The notes beneath the pieces were generated by a model that ran no database searches, had not been told where the DNA came from, and saw only the letters and a program-made list of their open reading frames with translations. From Phallusia mammillata (Eukaryota > Chordata > Ascidiacea > Phlebobranchia > Ascidiidae), in NCBI GenBank assembly GCA_003260075.1, contig QLIY01000854.1, positions 1 through 64,000 on the forward strand: a stretch of DNA of 64,000 nt, given 5' to 3'. A program made the translations under genes and the position numbers. How positions within the stretch are numbered: position 1 is the stretch's first letter; every line of letters starts with the position of its first letter. Shown one piece after another: positions 1 through 11,097 of the stretch.

Positions 1-297
1 CGATTGCACCATAGCCACGACAGTTAGGAAGCATGACGTCATGTATTGCGCTGAGAGTAATAAATCTAGTTTTGACTTGAATGTACTTTTTTTAATTCTC
101 GGCAACAAAAGATAGAAAATACTGCTCCGTTGCCATAGTTGAGCGTCACTGCAACTTTGTTTTGGCTGTGGAAGTAAAAATGAGCATTTTTGTTAACCGC
201 GTGGACTGTTTACATAGCAACCGGATTATCGCATAAACCGGTTTATCGCATCAAATGCCCTTGGCAAATCGATGATGCAATTAACCGGATTCGTCTG
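1..297. mobile_element. 3' end of a TA-flanked TIR transposon (truncated by window edge)
   Basis: This segment is nearly identical to 4214-4518, the right end of the complete element at 2832-4518. It ends in the same terminal inverted repeat (ATTAACCGGATTCGTCTG) followed by TA. The element sits in the intron just before the NACHT exon of the NLR-like gene, and its left part lies outside the window. It contains the palindrome ATGACGTCAT. It is probably a non-autonomous Tc1/mariner-pogo-type element, judging from the TA target and TIR style only. Confidence 0.75.
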
Positions 298-347
298 TAT
301 TTATATTTATGTAAATATTTGTAAATATACTTTTTCTTTGATTATAG

Positions 348-3300
348 ATTCAGTGTTAAAGGAGTGTGCAGACAAAATCCAGGATGCTCAGATGCAACGA
401 CTTGAATATGATGTTGTAGTTCATGGTTTGAATGTTCATAATTCCAAAGTACCATGTGTACATCCAATTCTGGTAGATTATGATGCCTACCGAGGTTTGG
501 ATCAAGAGCAAATAATGACATTTCAATCATCAGCCCACAACAAAGGCAAACCATTTCTCAAAAATGCTAAAAAAATCAACTATGATAGCTTGCTGACAAC
601 CATGATGGGAATGGGCTTTCTGGCACTGATTGGTCCCCCAGGTTGTGGAAAAACTACCTTGTCTAAGAGATTGGCAAAATCTGGCAAATTTTTCACAATT
701 CTTCTTAAATTTATGGATATGGGTTTTTGACTTTGTCCTCACCCTCAAACAGCTTTTAATTGATTTTCCATTTAAGGATGTTGATAAAGCAACTCGAGAT
801 AATGCATTTAAATGGATGGTGAAGAATCCTGAGAAATGTGTAATTATATTGGATGGTTATGACCAGGCAAATTGGTGTCTTGATAATGAAAAACCACTTC
901 ATGCATCTTATGACACCCCACTATCAGTTCAGCAGCTTGTAGCGAATCTTTGTTGTAAAAAGTTCTTAGGAATAGCCTTACTAGTTTTTACTTCTCGGCC
1001 TCATTCCATTCTTTCCATACCCTTTGATCTTCGCCCTAAAACTACAATTTATGTTACTGAACTTTCAACAGAAGATATGACAAAATTATTTCATGCATTT
1101 GCTGGTGATAAAGCAGAAGAGCTATGGAATAAATTGGACATCAAAGCTCCACAGTTAACAGAGTTGTGTCACAGCACTTTACTTCTGCAGTTTATTGTGT
1201 TGACAACTTTACATGGGGATGTAAACCAAATCAATACAATCACCAAAGTTTTGAAAGGTGTCTTGAATCAATTGCAGTGCTGTGTCCATGCAAAAGGTCA
1301 CTCCCTTGATGAAATAAAGGAAGCTCTTGGTAGGATGGCATATAATGGATTGGCTCTCCAAAATGTTGTGTTTACTACTGGTGATTTGGAGAAGGAAGGC
1401 CTTAATGATGTGAAAGTTCAAGATTTTGTTATAAAGGGTGCTTGACACTCCTGGTTTCCTGTCCAAAAGCTTTTTGAAGGCAACATGATTTTCTACTTCA
1501 TGCACCAAATGCTGCAGGAAATCTTTGCTGCTATCTACATTTGTATGTTCATGCCAGATTCAGTATTCAATCAAATTGTTCACCAGGTAGTCAATGAGGG
1601 TCACTGGTCAATGGTTCGACATTTTATGTGTGGAATTTTGCTTGGCAATGGTCAAAGGAATAGTAAGTAAACCACTGTGTGTAATTTTGTTTCTACTGGT
1701 TAGAAAAGACCAAAAGGCTGTTGTTGAACTTGACAGAAATATTTAGTTTCAATACACATGCTTGAAATATATGCATACAAATAAATCTATATCCAAAAAG
1801 TGCCACTTTAGTATATTATTTGTGTGTGAACCCATGTGTTTCTGCTCACAGAAACAAATAAAAGTAGGAACCTAATTTAAAGCATTGTTTGATATAATAA
1901 TGGAAAACTGTACTGCTCAAATAAATATATTGGCCTTTTGATTTTGTTTTTTAGAAAAATCCGAAAAGTTTTTCAATGAACTTGTTCAAAGTATGAACAA
2001 AGATGTTCGTGGCTTTGAATTAGTAGGTAAGATCTGTTTGTATTTGTATACCATATTAGTAAAGCTCCCTAAATGATATATGATTGTTACAAATTTAATG
2101 TAGACCCCATTTAAACTTTCTAATATTATATAGATCTGCTGGTTGATTTTCAAGAATGCTCAAATGATGTCAAGGATTCTTTGGCCAAGTTTCTTACTGA
2201 CAAACTGATCTTCTATCCGATTCCGATTTCAGTCAGTGCAGTTCATGCATTGGCTGAAATGCTTCCAAGATTCAACCACCCTGTTGAGAGATTGTTCCTT
2301 GCCTTCTGTGATCTTAACTCAGACTCAATAAAGCTGATTTGTGAAGGAATTGACAAAATGAAATACATGGTTCGTCCTAAATAATCCTAACTTGTACTGG
2401 GAATGACTTTTTTATAATTGTTTTAATTTTTTGTCATACCGAACTACTAGTATGGGTGTTGTCCACACTTGTTTTGTTAAAGGGAAAATACAACAATTTA
2501 ATGTAAAACAGTACTGGATTGGTATGCACATGTATGGGTAATGTATGGCAAAAGTGTAATATAGCTTTTAAGACATCTTATATCTGTGTATCCTTGACAA
2601 TTTAAAAAACATGCACAGCTTGGAAGTTTGGATTTGAGTGGAAATGATATTGGACTGGATGAAATCAGAAACATTTCTAGTTGTTTAAACAAGGTAAAAG
2701 AGCTAAGGGTTAGAGGTTGTGGAATCACCAAACGTGGAAGGCAGCTTTTAGAGGAGGATATCAAAAACCTTAATCATGTAAGTATTTTTCTAAATACTAG
2801 AAAGGTATTTTTCTAGAATCCTTTAAAATTACAGTCGAATCCGGTTAATCACATAATCTGTTTAACTGCATCACAATTAAAAATACCAAACCGTCGCCCA
2901 TCGTTTGTTAAACCGGATATTCGTATCGATTTTTGACGAAATATGCGATTAACCGGATTGATGATCTCTCGTGAAAGTCGAACAGATTAAGTTTTTCAAA
3001 AAAATGACGATATGATAGTAAAATCCTCCGGAGGTATGTTCTTTGAAAAAGACGTAGATGCATATTTGCATTCTGCACCAAATAACGCATCTAATTTGAA
3101 CGTTGAAAATGACACGTCTTGACTACAAAATAGTTTTGAAGGAGATTAAATCGGCGTTCCGTTTACCGCTGTGCGATAACTAGGAGTCGTTATCTCAAAG
3201 CCGTGCACATTGATCCTTTTTTGTTGGCTTATCTAATCGCCGATAGTGATATAACAAGCGTTTAAATAAAGAGTTCAACATGTTAAAATTACGAAACTGG

Positions 3301-4649
3301 TGTTCTGGCAATGACGCTGAGTGTAATTTCTTACTAAGTGCGAACTGCACCAAATTCGAAGTAATAAACTGTATTAAAATTTGATATTTGAACAATATCA
3401 AATGTAAAACAAATGGTTAAAAATGGTTTCTGTTTATGACCCGCCAAACAGGTAATGAGTGCAAAAATGTTGGATCGCAAGTAATCACACTATGTTGTTT
3501 AGATTCACGTAATTGGTAACATGCCAATGATTGCCATATTTTCCGTCTTCTATTCATGACCTTGCGCAACTTATCAGGTAGATCACCGATTAAGAAAGGC
3601 ATTTATTCCTATAGTATTTGTTGCTGGTTTAAATTTTTGAAGCAACGATCGCACGTTGATCACGTGACAGTCACGCTAATCTTGCAGCTGCAGTTTTGCT
3701 GAGTAAGCTAGAAAGTAGCGCCACAATCTGAGTCTTTAAAGGTTTGCTAAAATGAATTATTCTTTTTGTCAAGTGGATAACGGGGTATAACAAAAACTGA
3801 TGCAGCTCGCCTTAGCTTTCTTGCGCTGTAGAATGTGTCGAAGTTGTAAGTTTGACCAGGTTTCGTCATGTACTTTCGGGTTTTGGCTTGCTTACAAATA
3901 TGCACCTAGCACTTTGCCGCCTAACTCGATGGTTTGAACTAGAAAACGAAATAGGTCAGAAACAACAGGCCATTTTACGTGTAATTCAGCGAGAGCCGAG
4001 AGGTCTAGCACATTTATTAGGGAAACTACCCAAAACTAAAACGTCATAAACCGTCGTCATAGGGAAGTTCCCAAATTTAAATGTTGGGCCCTTTTCAAAT
4101 AAACCTGACTGCAAGAGAAAGCACAAATCAAGCCATAGAAAGCACAAATCAACTGTAGCGTGTGCGCCAATTAAAGAGTGTGTGTGCGTTTCTACTGTTT
4201 CTTCAACACACTTGTGCGATTGTACCATAGCCACGACAGTTAGGAAGCATGACGTCATGTATTGCGCTGAGAGTAATAAATCTAGTTTTGACTTGAATGT
4301 ACTTTTTTCAATTCTCGGCAACAAAAGATAGAAAATACTGCTCCGTTGCCATAGTTGAGCGTCACTGCAACTTTGTTTTAGGTGGCGAAGTGAAAATGAG
4401 CACGTTTGTTAACGGCGTGTAGGCTACTGTTTACACAGCAACCGGATTATCGCATAATCGGGTTAATCGCATCAACTGCCCTTGGCAAATCGATGATGCG
4501 ATTAACCGGATTCATCTGTAATAATACCACACCTTGTATGTTGTATTTTCAGTTAAGTTGTTGGTCGTAATTTAAAAAATACATATTTTTAGTCTCCTCA
4601 GATAAAAGGTGATTTCGACAGTGACGATGAGACCTCTGATGAGAATTAA
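348..4649 (+). pseudogene. NACHT-LRR (NLR-like) receptor gene, 5' part outside window, reading frame apparently broken
   Basis: The product would be a cytosolic NLR-type innate sensor. Exons: 348-1662, 1955-2026, 2134-2369, 2619-2777, 4593-4649. The NACHT ATPase shows Walker A GPPGCGKTT (632-658), Walker B VIILDGYDQ (840-866), the sensor-like LVFTSRPHS and a winged-helix region ending FYFMHQMLQEIFAA. Leucine-rich repeats follow (LGSLDLSGNDIGLDEI, VKELRVRGCGI) and the protein ends in a short acidic tail, GDFDSDDETSDEN. Splice phases agree from exon 2 on. The large exon needs a one-base shift at the T-run 724-728, has an in-frame TGA at 1443-1445, and a better NLR frame exists between about 1438 and 1485. 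It may be a recent pseudogene or carry sequencing errors. N-terminal effector domains lie upstream of the window. Confidence 0.7.
2832..4518. mobile_element. Complete 1.69-kb TIR transposon with TA target duplication
   Basis: The left end CAGTCGAATCCGGTTAATC and the right end GATTAACCGGATTCATCTG are imperfect inverted repeats, flanked by TA at 2830-2831 and 4519-4520. The element lies in the last intron of the NLR-like gene. Its internal ORFs are all short (about 60-110 codons), with no recognisable transposase, so it looks non-autonomous. The TIR style resembles pogo/Tigger-like members of Tc1/mariner. A second copy ends at 297. Confidence 0.8.
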
Positions 4650-5560
4650 GATTTGTTTTAGCAAAATTGTGTTTTTGGAAACATTGTAACCAAGTGTGTT
4701 CTATTTTTGACCATTTCGGTTGCTGAGCGGTACCACTCCTAGTTTGTTTATAACTCAGAATTGTGTTTTGTTGTTGTTGCAGTAAGATGTTATATTCCGC
4801 ATTTAAGCATTTTTTGCCAAAATTTCACTTGTATTATATGTTTGTAACTTGCCAAAGAAACGTACTGTTGCATGAAATCTAATGTTTGTATTTTTATTGC
4901 TATGCAAAAAAATCAGTTGAGTTTTATTTGTGGCATAATTGTTTGCAAACGTAAAGTTCGTCTGTATATACATTTGACATCGAAAACATTATAGATCTTT
5001 CACATGCTGATTTATATTTAATAGCTTTTGTTTCTTTTGGCAATGGATAACCAAGAGAACGAATAAAAAAGGGGAGTGAAGCTTTTTGGGGTTTAAATGT
5101 AACCAGTGGGTCGAGATAGACATGCCTGTTGCGGCAATTAAGATCCGTATTTTTCTAAAGAATCAAAATGACCTTGTGTTGCAAAACGAGGTTTGGAGGA
5201 GAACAATGCAGAAGCAAAACAAGCAAGAAGGTTGAAAAACGTTTAAAACTCGAAAAAAAACATGATCAAATTGTAAAGACGTTAACAAACATGTGTGTCA
5301 TGTTGTTTCCACACATAAAAATCAATTTCACAAATAAAATTAAATAATTAAAAACATACAAAATCTTTCATGCTCCGTTGTACGGGAAAACCCCGTTTTG
5401 TCAATTGAACTTGTGTCAACTTCTTAATTTTGTTTTTTGAAACTACATGCGATTTGAAAAACGAAGATTCGTATCAGTTGTTTTATTGATTTGTATGCAA
5501 CCAAAAAAACGATTTCTAGTGGTTGTAAGTATTTTATTAACCTTGAGCAGCGTCACCAAA
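4650..5560. other. Intergenic, NLR-like 3' flank and SRP9 upstream region
   Basis: AT-rich sequence without a supported gene. It should hold the 3' UTR of the NLR-like gene and the SRP9 promoter or outron. An AG at 5549-5550 just before the SRP9 ATG could serve as a leader acceptor. Confidence 0.5.
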
Positions 5561-6350
5561 ATGACGTATATCGAATCATGGGAAGAATTTGTAAAGGCTG
5601 CGGAAAGACTTTATCAAAGTGATCCTAACAATGTAAGTTATTAAAACTTTTTTGGCTTATCACGCTGCTCTGTCATGTCAAAACAGAGAAATCATTTTTG
5701 TTAAATGTTGCAAGCATTTTTTATTATTTCAAGGTGAGATACACAGTCAAGTACCGACATTGTGATGAGAAAATGGTTCTCACAATTACAGATGACCAAG
5801 TTGTAAGTATTAGAGTTTGTTTCAATATCCCTTTTTCCAAACGAGTTGATTTAAAAAATCATGTACAGCACATGTTTGCTGTTAAATACTGACACTGTTA
5901 AAACCATAACACTACACCATTTCCCATGTACAGGTTGTTTTCCAAGGCAGAATCCTCTCTAGTAAATGTGTGTTTGTAAAAGTTATTGGCTGTGGAATAT
6001 TTTGCATGCCTAGGGGGTTTGATGATTGAAAAAAGGTTTTAAACAGTTAAACAGACTATATATAAAAAGATCTGTGGAAGAGGTTGGGTACGAATGCTCT
6101 AGATTTACACTAGCAAAAGGAAATTATTTTTTATATTAGAAACTAACTAATTGATGAAAAATCGTTGTTTATTCACATTTAATGTCTTTTGAAATCACCT
6201 GATGTCTAACTTTAGTGCCACTGAAAAATATGCTAATCCAAAACCAAAAATCTCATGTAGAGATTGCAGTATGCCACACAGCATGCACATGATGTAAAGA
6301 AGATGGAAAAATTCACAAGTTCCCTTCTTCGAATGATGGCACATCACTGA
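5561..6350 (+). CDS. SRP9: Signal recognition particle 9 kDa protein (SRP9)
   Basis: SRP9 pairs with SRP14 and binds the Alu domain of SRP RNA, where it slows translation elongation while ribosomes are targeted to the ER. Three exons (5561-5632, 5734-5802, 6261-6350) have matching phases and give 76 residues, near the usual 86. Visible landmarks are MTYIESWEEFVKAAERLY at the N-terminus, VKYRHCDEKMVLTITDDQV in the middle and HAHDVKKMEKFTSSLLRMM at the end; these align with human SRP9 throughout. The start is the ATG directly before the conserved WEEF motif; an open frame upstream is not conserved. It converges with GEMIN6. An AATAAA at 6841-6846 could be its polyadenylation signal. Confidence 0.93.
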
Positions 6351-6887
6351 CTGGGTCAGAGTTAATTGGGGATATGATGTGTTTTAGGAAACACATTACT
6401 TATGTTATACACTTGGAGGTGCTATTTTAAACTGTTCTGAAAACTCATTTAAAATGTTAGAGAACAACTTGCTGAAATAACTCTTGTTGTATGCTGACTA
6501 ACTGGTCTGAACTTGCTTTATTTCACTGGCATTTATTTTAAATAATCTTTTGTTTTCATGGCATATATTTTTTACAACTTTAAAGTGTGTTCATATTTCC
6601 AGCGTTTATTTTTTGTTTCACTTTTCTGAATACAAACACACCTAATTTTCATGTTATCTAAAGCAGAAACAAACATTGTGCTCAAAAGTAGAAATATGCA
6701 AAGTTCGCCCTAAAAGATTTAGGATGGATGTTTCTTTTTTCAAGAAAATGATTTGTTGATTACTTGTGTTTAAGTTCTTTTTGCACAACAGTTTAATACT
6801 AAGCACTGATATATTCAGCTGAATAGTTTTTGAAGACCAAAATAAAAGTATATTACTATTTACCAGTACCCATTTTCACTTAAATGC
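6351..6887. other. Convergent 3' region between SRP9 and GEMIN6
   Basis: AT-rich, no coding signal. It probably holds both 3' UTRs. A minus-strand AATAAA (TTTATT at about 6533-6538) lies downstream of GEMIN6, and a plus-strand AATAAA is at 6841-6846. Confidence 0.5.
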
Positions 6888-7416
6888 TTATGTGTTTGTC
6901 ATTTGGGAAATTAACTTTTGTATACGGGTAAGAATGATTTGGTTTGATGTCACACATGAATGTTCGTTGTAAGGGGGAAGAACTTCTACCGAACCAGCTA
7001 CTACTAGTTTTTCATCCAGTACCTTAACAGGTAGCATGTTTGTTTCAAACCATCTACAAAGTCTGATTTTACGGTCTTCTATCTCATATTTCTTGAGTAA
7101 AGGTTGATTTTCTTTGAATATTTCTTCAAAAATAGGAGGCTTAACATCTGTTTCTTCACATATCACCACACATTCTATAGCATGGCCATGTACAAATGTG
7201 AGTCGTTGTTCTTGAAGCAAAACTACACTGGAAAAAGCAAATGTTACTATATTTCAATTTTTTATTTCATAATGTCATGTCTAACCTTTTTGTTAAAACA
7301 TCTATTGTGTACACCCACCCTCCAATTTCGCTTTTGTCAAACAAGGAAATTATAATTTTTTTATTCAAAAACTGTTTCAAAAACGTTACATGTACACCAC
7401 TCCACTTCACGTCCAT
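6888..7416 (-). CDS. GEMIN6: Gemin6, SMN complex subunit
   Basis: Gemin6 forms a heterodimer with Gemin7 that resembles an Sm pair and helps the SMN complex assemble Sm rings on snRNAs. Two exons (7416-7286 and 7227-6888, minus strand) join in phase to give 156 residues; human Gemin6 has 167. The Sm-like N-terminal part reads GGWVYTIDVLTKSVVLL then VHGHAIECVVI, matching human EYKGWVLTTDP and MGHAVQTVE. The C-terminal half has IRLCRWFETNMLPVKV, VAGSVEVLPPYNEHSC and SNQIILTRIQKLI, which is diagnostic. The intron is about 58 nt. The start ATG is the only one in frame that gives the Sm fold N-terminus. Confidence 0.92.
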
Positions 7417-8690
7417 TTTTAGCTAGACGGCTTTATGCAAAATTGCTTAAAAAACAACAGAAACAAAAAACAAAAAATTGCATTGCGCGTAAAAGGCAGA
7501 AAATACTGTACAATAACATTCAACTTTAAAAACACGTTACGTACTGAGATTTGTTGCCCAGAACGCAGCGTGAATGGTGAATGAAATTGAAATGTACATG
7601 TACCAGGCAAATTCTAGATTTCAGGAAATTTTATCCAACTTTACGAATTTTTATTTTATTACAGATAACGAACTAAAACAAAATGGAAATAATCACGTGG
7701 TGATTTTCTGTAGTGCCTTTCAAAGTACTAAAGCTTAGCGAGGTTTCAATTGTGTGGTTTTATTTTTTGAAATATTTTTACAATAAACGGACGAGTCTTG
7801 TTTTCGTTATTATTTTAAAGGAAGTGTTTTGTGGTGCTGGGTGTTTTGTATAATTTTTGTTTAGGTTGCAAAAAATCGTGCAGTCAATACTCGAGATGTT
7901 GTAGATTGAAAAATATTTTTACTAATTCAAAAGTTCAGAGCGGCAACGGACTATGGGAATGAAACTGTCAACTATTTACAAAACGCTATATTAACCTTAG
8001 AGCTTAGATACAATGTCTAGATCGAAATTGAGAAATGTTGCAAATACCTTTCATTAATGCAACACTGCAACAGTAGTACAGTACGATCTCAATTCTCATT
8101 AACTTGATTTTTTATAACAAAACTTTTAGGCAATAAGAACCAAACTAGAGTTCCTTAAGAAACCAAACTAGAGTTCCAGAAATCTCTAAAAAATCGAGTC
8201 TCCATTCTCGAGAAATAAATACAAATTTCTCGAGAAAAATTATGTCACATATCATAAACAAAAAGTAAATGCGACACCTCTTATCATGTGTATTTTTCGT
8301 TTAAACTCACCTCTAGAGTGGACTGGGCACATAACTTTCTTATTTTGCTTCCGAAACAGCGATTTTGGGGGGGGGGGTGCGTTGCCACTACATTTTCACC
8401 TTTCTTCAGTCGTTTACATTTTATTTACACTACATTTACATTTTCACTCTTCAGTCGGGTATAATATATACCCAAGTAAATACCGCATCAAACTAGGGGA
8501 TACAACTGATATAATTTACAAAAAGCCAACACCACCTTGTGTCCAAATTGCTAAAACAATGCAACAAGTGGTTTCAGTATTTTTTACACTTTTTTTGCAT
8601 GCTGAATTTCCTGTAACTAATACCTATATAAGACCAATATTTTCAATTGACCAAGCAACTAGTTATTATGGGTCCCCTTCCCTGAAGGGG
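7417..8690. other. Intergenic, GEMIN6 upstream region
   Basis: Contains the likely GEMIN6 promoter close to 7417-7800. Beyond that it is AT-rich with several A/T tracts and a short G run near 8368. Open frames here have low-complexity or repeat-like composition and no family resemblance. Confidence 0.4.
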
Positions 8691-9380
8691 ACACATGTTG
8701 ATTTTACTCAAATTGTTTGTTTGTTTTTTCTTTTTTTTTCTTCCTTTTTTTTTCTCCCCAAAGTTTGTCCGACTCGTTTTTCCATCAAATGTTTGATGGA
8801 TTTGGCTGAAATTTACACAGATGGTAGATATAGTTATGTAGATGTGCATCCCACTTTGTTTTTGTTGATAACCCCAGTATTTACCCCGCTAGCCCCCTAA
8901 AATGGGTGAGTTTTTAAACAGTGTCAGAATTGGCTGAAATTTGGATTTCTTGTATAGTATGCCATTTATAGGTGTCGATTGTTGTGTTCAACCCTGTAGT
9001 CCTAACATTTACCCCACAAGCCCCTAAAGTGTAAAACGTATTTGTATGTTACTGGGCACCACAAACGAAAGATTTCTTTGGAGCAATAGTGTTACAAGGG
9101 CAACCAGTTGTATGTTGCTCGTTGGTGGGTTGCTTGGTGGTCGTTTTTGCGCCATGGCAGTTAGGGGCTTGTTAACAGCCCTATGACGTCAGAAACATTA
9201 ACGGTTGTTGCTCAAAACACCTCTAGTGGTCGAAATTTTAAACATTGGCGGATTGGGCTGAAATTTTGCAGTACTATTGATTGAGTCATTGTGGTTTTTA
9301 TATATTTTTTAGTTTGTGTGTCGAACCCAATTAGTTGCCCTACTAGCCCCCTAAAATGGGTCAGTTTTTTAAAACGTTAA
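8691..9380. repeat. Degenerate repeat with three GGCTGAAATTT / AGCCCCCTAAAATGGG units
   Basis: The motif GGCTGAAATTT occurs at 8804, 8932 and 9256. Each copy is followed by a version of TAGCCCCCTAAAATGGGT (8890-8907, about 9015-9031, 9344-9361). Spacing between the two motifs and between units varies, so the copies are old and uneven. The stretch starts with a C/T-rich tract and the small palindrome TCCATCAAATGTTTGATGGA. It is probably an old dispersed or satellite-like repeat; the class is unknown. Confidence 0.55.
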
Positions 9381-10135
9381 ATAGGACATACTTCAAACAA
9401 TATCTGGGGTGAATCTAATTTTATAGTTTGTATTCTACATAGTATTATTATTTAAGCCCAGTGCCGATCACTGTGTTTTACCTTACAACACCCGACTTTC
9501 TCATGGTTATCTCTTGAATTGCATTATTTTCAACTTTGCATGTGTGGGGACCCATGAGTTTTTGCCTGCAGAAACGACTAAAGTTATAAAAGACGGTGAC
9601 TAATATGGGACCCAATGCAAAATAAGCATAGGAAATAAATTTATGTTTTAAAATAGGTTATAGTGTATATGCAAGGGCAATATGTGCTAAGCCACCCTTC
9701 TAGTTATGTGATAATTTTGAAAAGTCGGTACAGCTTTCAGTGGTAAAGTACTGTAGTATTTCACTGACTATCTGCTTCTGTTAAACATGCTTCAACTATG
9801 GCTTTTAGTAAAGTTTCATGATCACAGCTTGCGCTTTTAACTATGTCAACGGCCGCACAATCGATATCGAACAAAAATATTGCAAGATTAAAAAATAAAA
9901 TGTTCATTTATGCAATTTGCTACATTAAAAACAATAGTGTAATAAATAACAACAGGTATACAGTGTAGCAAAGTGAAAGAGTCAAATGTGCTATATTGCT
10001 TTGTGTGGAAACAATGGATGGGCTCGCTCAATCAACCTGTAAAAACGTTGCATATGCCACCAATAGAGAATAATTGTATCATGTAAACTGTTCTGACAGG
10101 GTATTCCGGCTGAGTAAAACACATAACTTCTATAA
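9381..10135. other. Intergenic, repeat-derived
   Basis: No gene seen. A stretch near 9536-9590 (GTGTGGGGACCCATGAG... CAGAAACGACTAAAG) resembles 1821-1865, so a diverged dispersed repeat is likely present in both places. Confidence 0.35.
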
Positions 10136-10614
10136 CAGTGGTTTCCAACCTGGGGTTCGCGGACTCCCAAGGGGTCCGTGAGATGGTTTCAGGGGGTCCG
10201 TGAAGGCAAACATTTTTAGTAGCATTAACAACAGTACAATATTTTTAGGTTCCCAAACCGTTTTACAATCCTGTATATAATGCACTCTGTTTATCAAACC
10301 CTTGGATGAGGAAACCTTGTGATTGTTACCTCCATTGTGACATCACAACACACATTAACAATAGAATTCTTTGTGCCTTGTTTCAAGTATTGTACACCAG
10401 AACATTTATCTCTTCGTTGCATTGACTGCTACAGTACAGGACTTTATTAAGATTAAAGGACTGTGAAGGTTGATTAAAATTCTGCCCCCCAAAAAACGAA
10501 AGTATAATAACGTATAATGCAGGAAACGAAAGAAGGCTAAATTATGTTGGGGGTCCACGGACAGATAGAATTTATAAAAGGGGTCCGTGACTACAAAAAG
10601 TTTGGGAACCACTG
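10136..10614. mobile_element. hAT-type MITE, 479 bp
   Basis: Terminal inverted repeats CAGTGGTTTCCAACCTGGGG and, at the right end, AAGTTTGGGAACCACTG. It is flanked by the 8-bp duplication TTCTATAA / TTCTATAG (7 of 8 match). The ends carry GGGGTCCGTGA-type motifs, and there is no transposase. A separate hAT-like right end (GTGTTTGAGACCCCTG) lies just downstream at about 10639-10654. Confidence 0.85.
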
Positions 10615-10654
10615 TTCTATAGGTTGCTTCGCGGGCCGCGTGTTTGAGACCCCT

Positions 10655-11097
10655 GTCTTAAATCATGTGGTGTTTTAGTACCAACTAATCTAATTACCAT
10701 GGTTATTTTAGCAAAGGTATGTCCTGTTTTCACTACTTAGCCTTAACACACACTCTTGCAACTTATTAAAACAATGCTTTTAGTCCCTTTTGTTTCTGCT
10801 ATTGCCCAGCCCTATTTTAAACAACAGGTTTAATGCCATAATCTGATTCATTGCATGAAAAAGGTTGGCAAATTGGTTGCATGACTGACTGGATTGGCCT
10901 GTTTTACCACAAAAGCTTTGCAATTTTGTCAACGCTACATTAAAACAGTTCATCGAAATGCAAGGTCTTAAATGCTTACCTGTATTGACTTGAAACTTGT
11001 TTATTGGTAACATTGTGTCTTTTGGTTTTTGGTTTAAACAATATGTTTGTTTGTTGTCTTTGTCATAGTTTTTGTTGTAATTTGATGAATTGTGGAC
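10655..11097. other. Upstream region of the glycine-rich RNA-binding protein gene
   Basis: AT-rich and noncoding as far as can be seen. It should include the promoter and 5' UTR of the downstream gene. Confidence 0.4.

Noticed and set aside
2908..3602. Short minus-strand frames in the TA-flanked transposon that might be transposase pieces
   Set aside because: No DDE/DDD or helix-turn-helix motif could be seen; too short and not joined by frame.
5447..5560. Upstream extension of the SRP9 frame
   Set aside because: It would add 38 residues without counterpart in SRP9, and an AG close to the ATG fits a leader or 5' UTR boundary.
8286..8900. 204-codon plus-strand frame
   Set aside because: Runs through low-complexity C/T tracts and the repeat at 8691-9380; composition is not protein-like and no motif was recognised.
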